Positions 5,527 to 5,952 of a stretch of 5,952 bases of DNA are shown one piece after another. Position numbers and translations under genes: made by a program. The stretch is from CAYUZU01 sp964448675. Its GTDB lineage: Bacteria; Planctomycetota; Phycisphaerae; UBA1845; Fen-1342. The first letter of the stretch is position 1, and every line of letters starts with the position of its first letter. The notes under the pieces were generated by a model. It did no database searches, was not told the origin of the DNA, and saw only the letters and a program-made list of their open reading frames with translations. Location of the stretch: positions 1 through 5,952 of the forward strand of contig CAYUZU010000063.1 of NCBI GenBank assembly GCA_964448675.1, written 5' to 3'.

Positions 5527-5811
5527 TCACGATTCGTCCCGTAGCTCATAGAAGCCGTGGCCCGCGCGGCGCAGCTTGCCCTGCCATACCAACTCGTCCC
5601 ATACCGCCTGGGGATACCGAGTCGGCGGCGGGATCGCCACGATGCCGGACTGGCGCCCACGGCCCATCGCACCGTGGCCCAGCGGCGATTCGTCATCGAG
5701 CCGCGTGAGCTTGAGCCGCTTCTTGAAGGCTTCCAGCGCATTCCTGAGCTGCGCGGGGACGAGACCGCTGCCCTTGGTGGTGCACGCCGGCAACAGGCCG
5801 CTGCAGCTCAC
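5527..5811 (-). CDS. Conserved small protein of unknown function (KKRLKLTRLDDES family)
   Basis: This ORF has up to 94 residues. The conserved core runs from about residue 21 to the end. It comprises a helix LRNALEAFKKRLKLTRLDDES (22-42), a Gly-rich link, SGIVAIPPPTRYP (55-67), a helix AVWDELVWQGKLRRAG (69-84) and a closing strand HGFYEL (85-90). I recognise this layout from small (about 75-90 residue) hypothetical proteins in planctomycetes; no function is known to me. The helix/strand order with a terminal helix and beta hairpin would suit a small winged-helix-like fold, which is speculation. The start is uncertain. GTG at 5811 gives 94 residues and TTG at 5793 gives 88; neither has a convincing Shine-Dalgarno, and residues 1-20 do not look conserved. 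The frame is open upstream to the window edge, but that part shows no homology I can see. Confidence 0.78.
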   Translation of the reverse strand: MSCSGLLPACTTKGSGLVPAQLRNALEAFKKRLKLTRLDDESPLGHGAMGRGRQSGIVAIPPPTRYPQAVWDELVWQGKLRRAGHGFYELRDES

Positions 5812-5857
5812 GTCCCACGACGTCCAGCCCGGATGGCTGGCAGTCGTTCCGCTCCAA

Positions 5858-5873
5858 CCCGACGCTCGTCGGG
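5858..5873. repeat. Small palindrome CCCGACGCTCGTCGGG
   Basis: Two 7-bp arms (CCCGACG and CGTCGGG) flank a 2-base centre. It lies 47 bases upstream of the 94-residue gene's GTG, in the 141-base edge segment where no gene is evident. It could be the terminator of a gene lying beyond the edge or an operator for the leftward gene. It has no T run. Confidence 0.3.
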
Positions 5874-5952
5874 CATGGGATCTGGAGGTCGCCCGGCGGC
5901 GTACGACGCGACCGGAAACGCAACGTTGTGGTTGGCGCCCCGAAAACCGGCG

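Noticed and set aside
5255..5530. Minus-strand 91-codon ORF whose GTG overlaps the stop of the 94-residue gene (GTGA) and which contains a short hydrophobic stretch.
   Set aside because: It overlaps the better-supported lysine-rich gene by 85 bases in another frame, has no Shine-Dalgarno, and its two ends are Arg/Pro-rich noise without motifs. The GTGA overlap is probably chance.
1..5952. Search for CRISPR arrays, tRNA or rRNA genes and long direct repeats.
   Set aside because: No regularly spaced repeats, tRNA cloverleaf signatures or rRNA-like conserved segments were seen on reading both strands.

Overview
The window looks like chromosomal DNA from a high-GC bacterium, most likely a planctomycete (Phycisphaerae-like). 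Two features suggest this: an RsmH with a long N-terminal extension, a form I associate with planctomycetes, and a multi-pass membrane protein with two CxxC...CxxC zinc ribbons of a style common in that phylum. The phylum call is inference; no marker such as rRNA is present.

Left part (1-2133, plus strand). The edge carries a short fragment of an rve/DDE-type transposase. It breaks off near base 89. Next comes a small ORF that resembles only the helicase-binding segment of phage/NrS-1-like primase-polymerases, without the primase and helicase parts. Its stop codon overlaps the start of a 506-residue membrane protein with two zinc ribbons, five predicted membrane segments and a C-terminal domain I cannot assign.

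Middle (2134-3846). A 676-base stretch has no convincing gene but holds several palindromes, including a perfect 11-bp stem-loop. It is followed by a two-gene plus-strand unit: a P-loop (AAA_33/zeta-toxin-like) kinase and a 118-residue protein of unknown function that overlaps it by 4 bases.

Right part (4005-5811, minus strand). Three genes are read leftward: a small conserved protein of up to 94 residues, a 39-residue lysine-rich protein with a strong Shine-Dalgarno, and the 16S rRNA methyltransferase gene rsmH. rsmH converges on the middle unit across a 158-base gap with a small stem-loop.

The right part is ordinary housekeeping DNA. The left part looks like accessory DNA with relics of mobile and phage-like elements. 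No complete new system is demonstrated. The items most worth checking are the kinase/118-residue gene pair, the isolated helicase-binding-domain ORF and the tiny lysine-rich gene.
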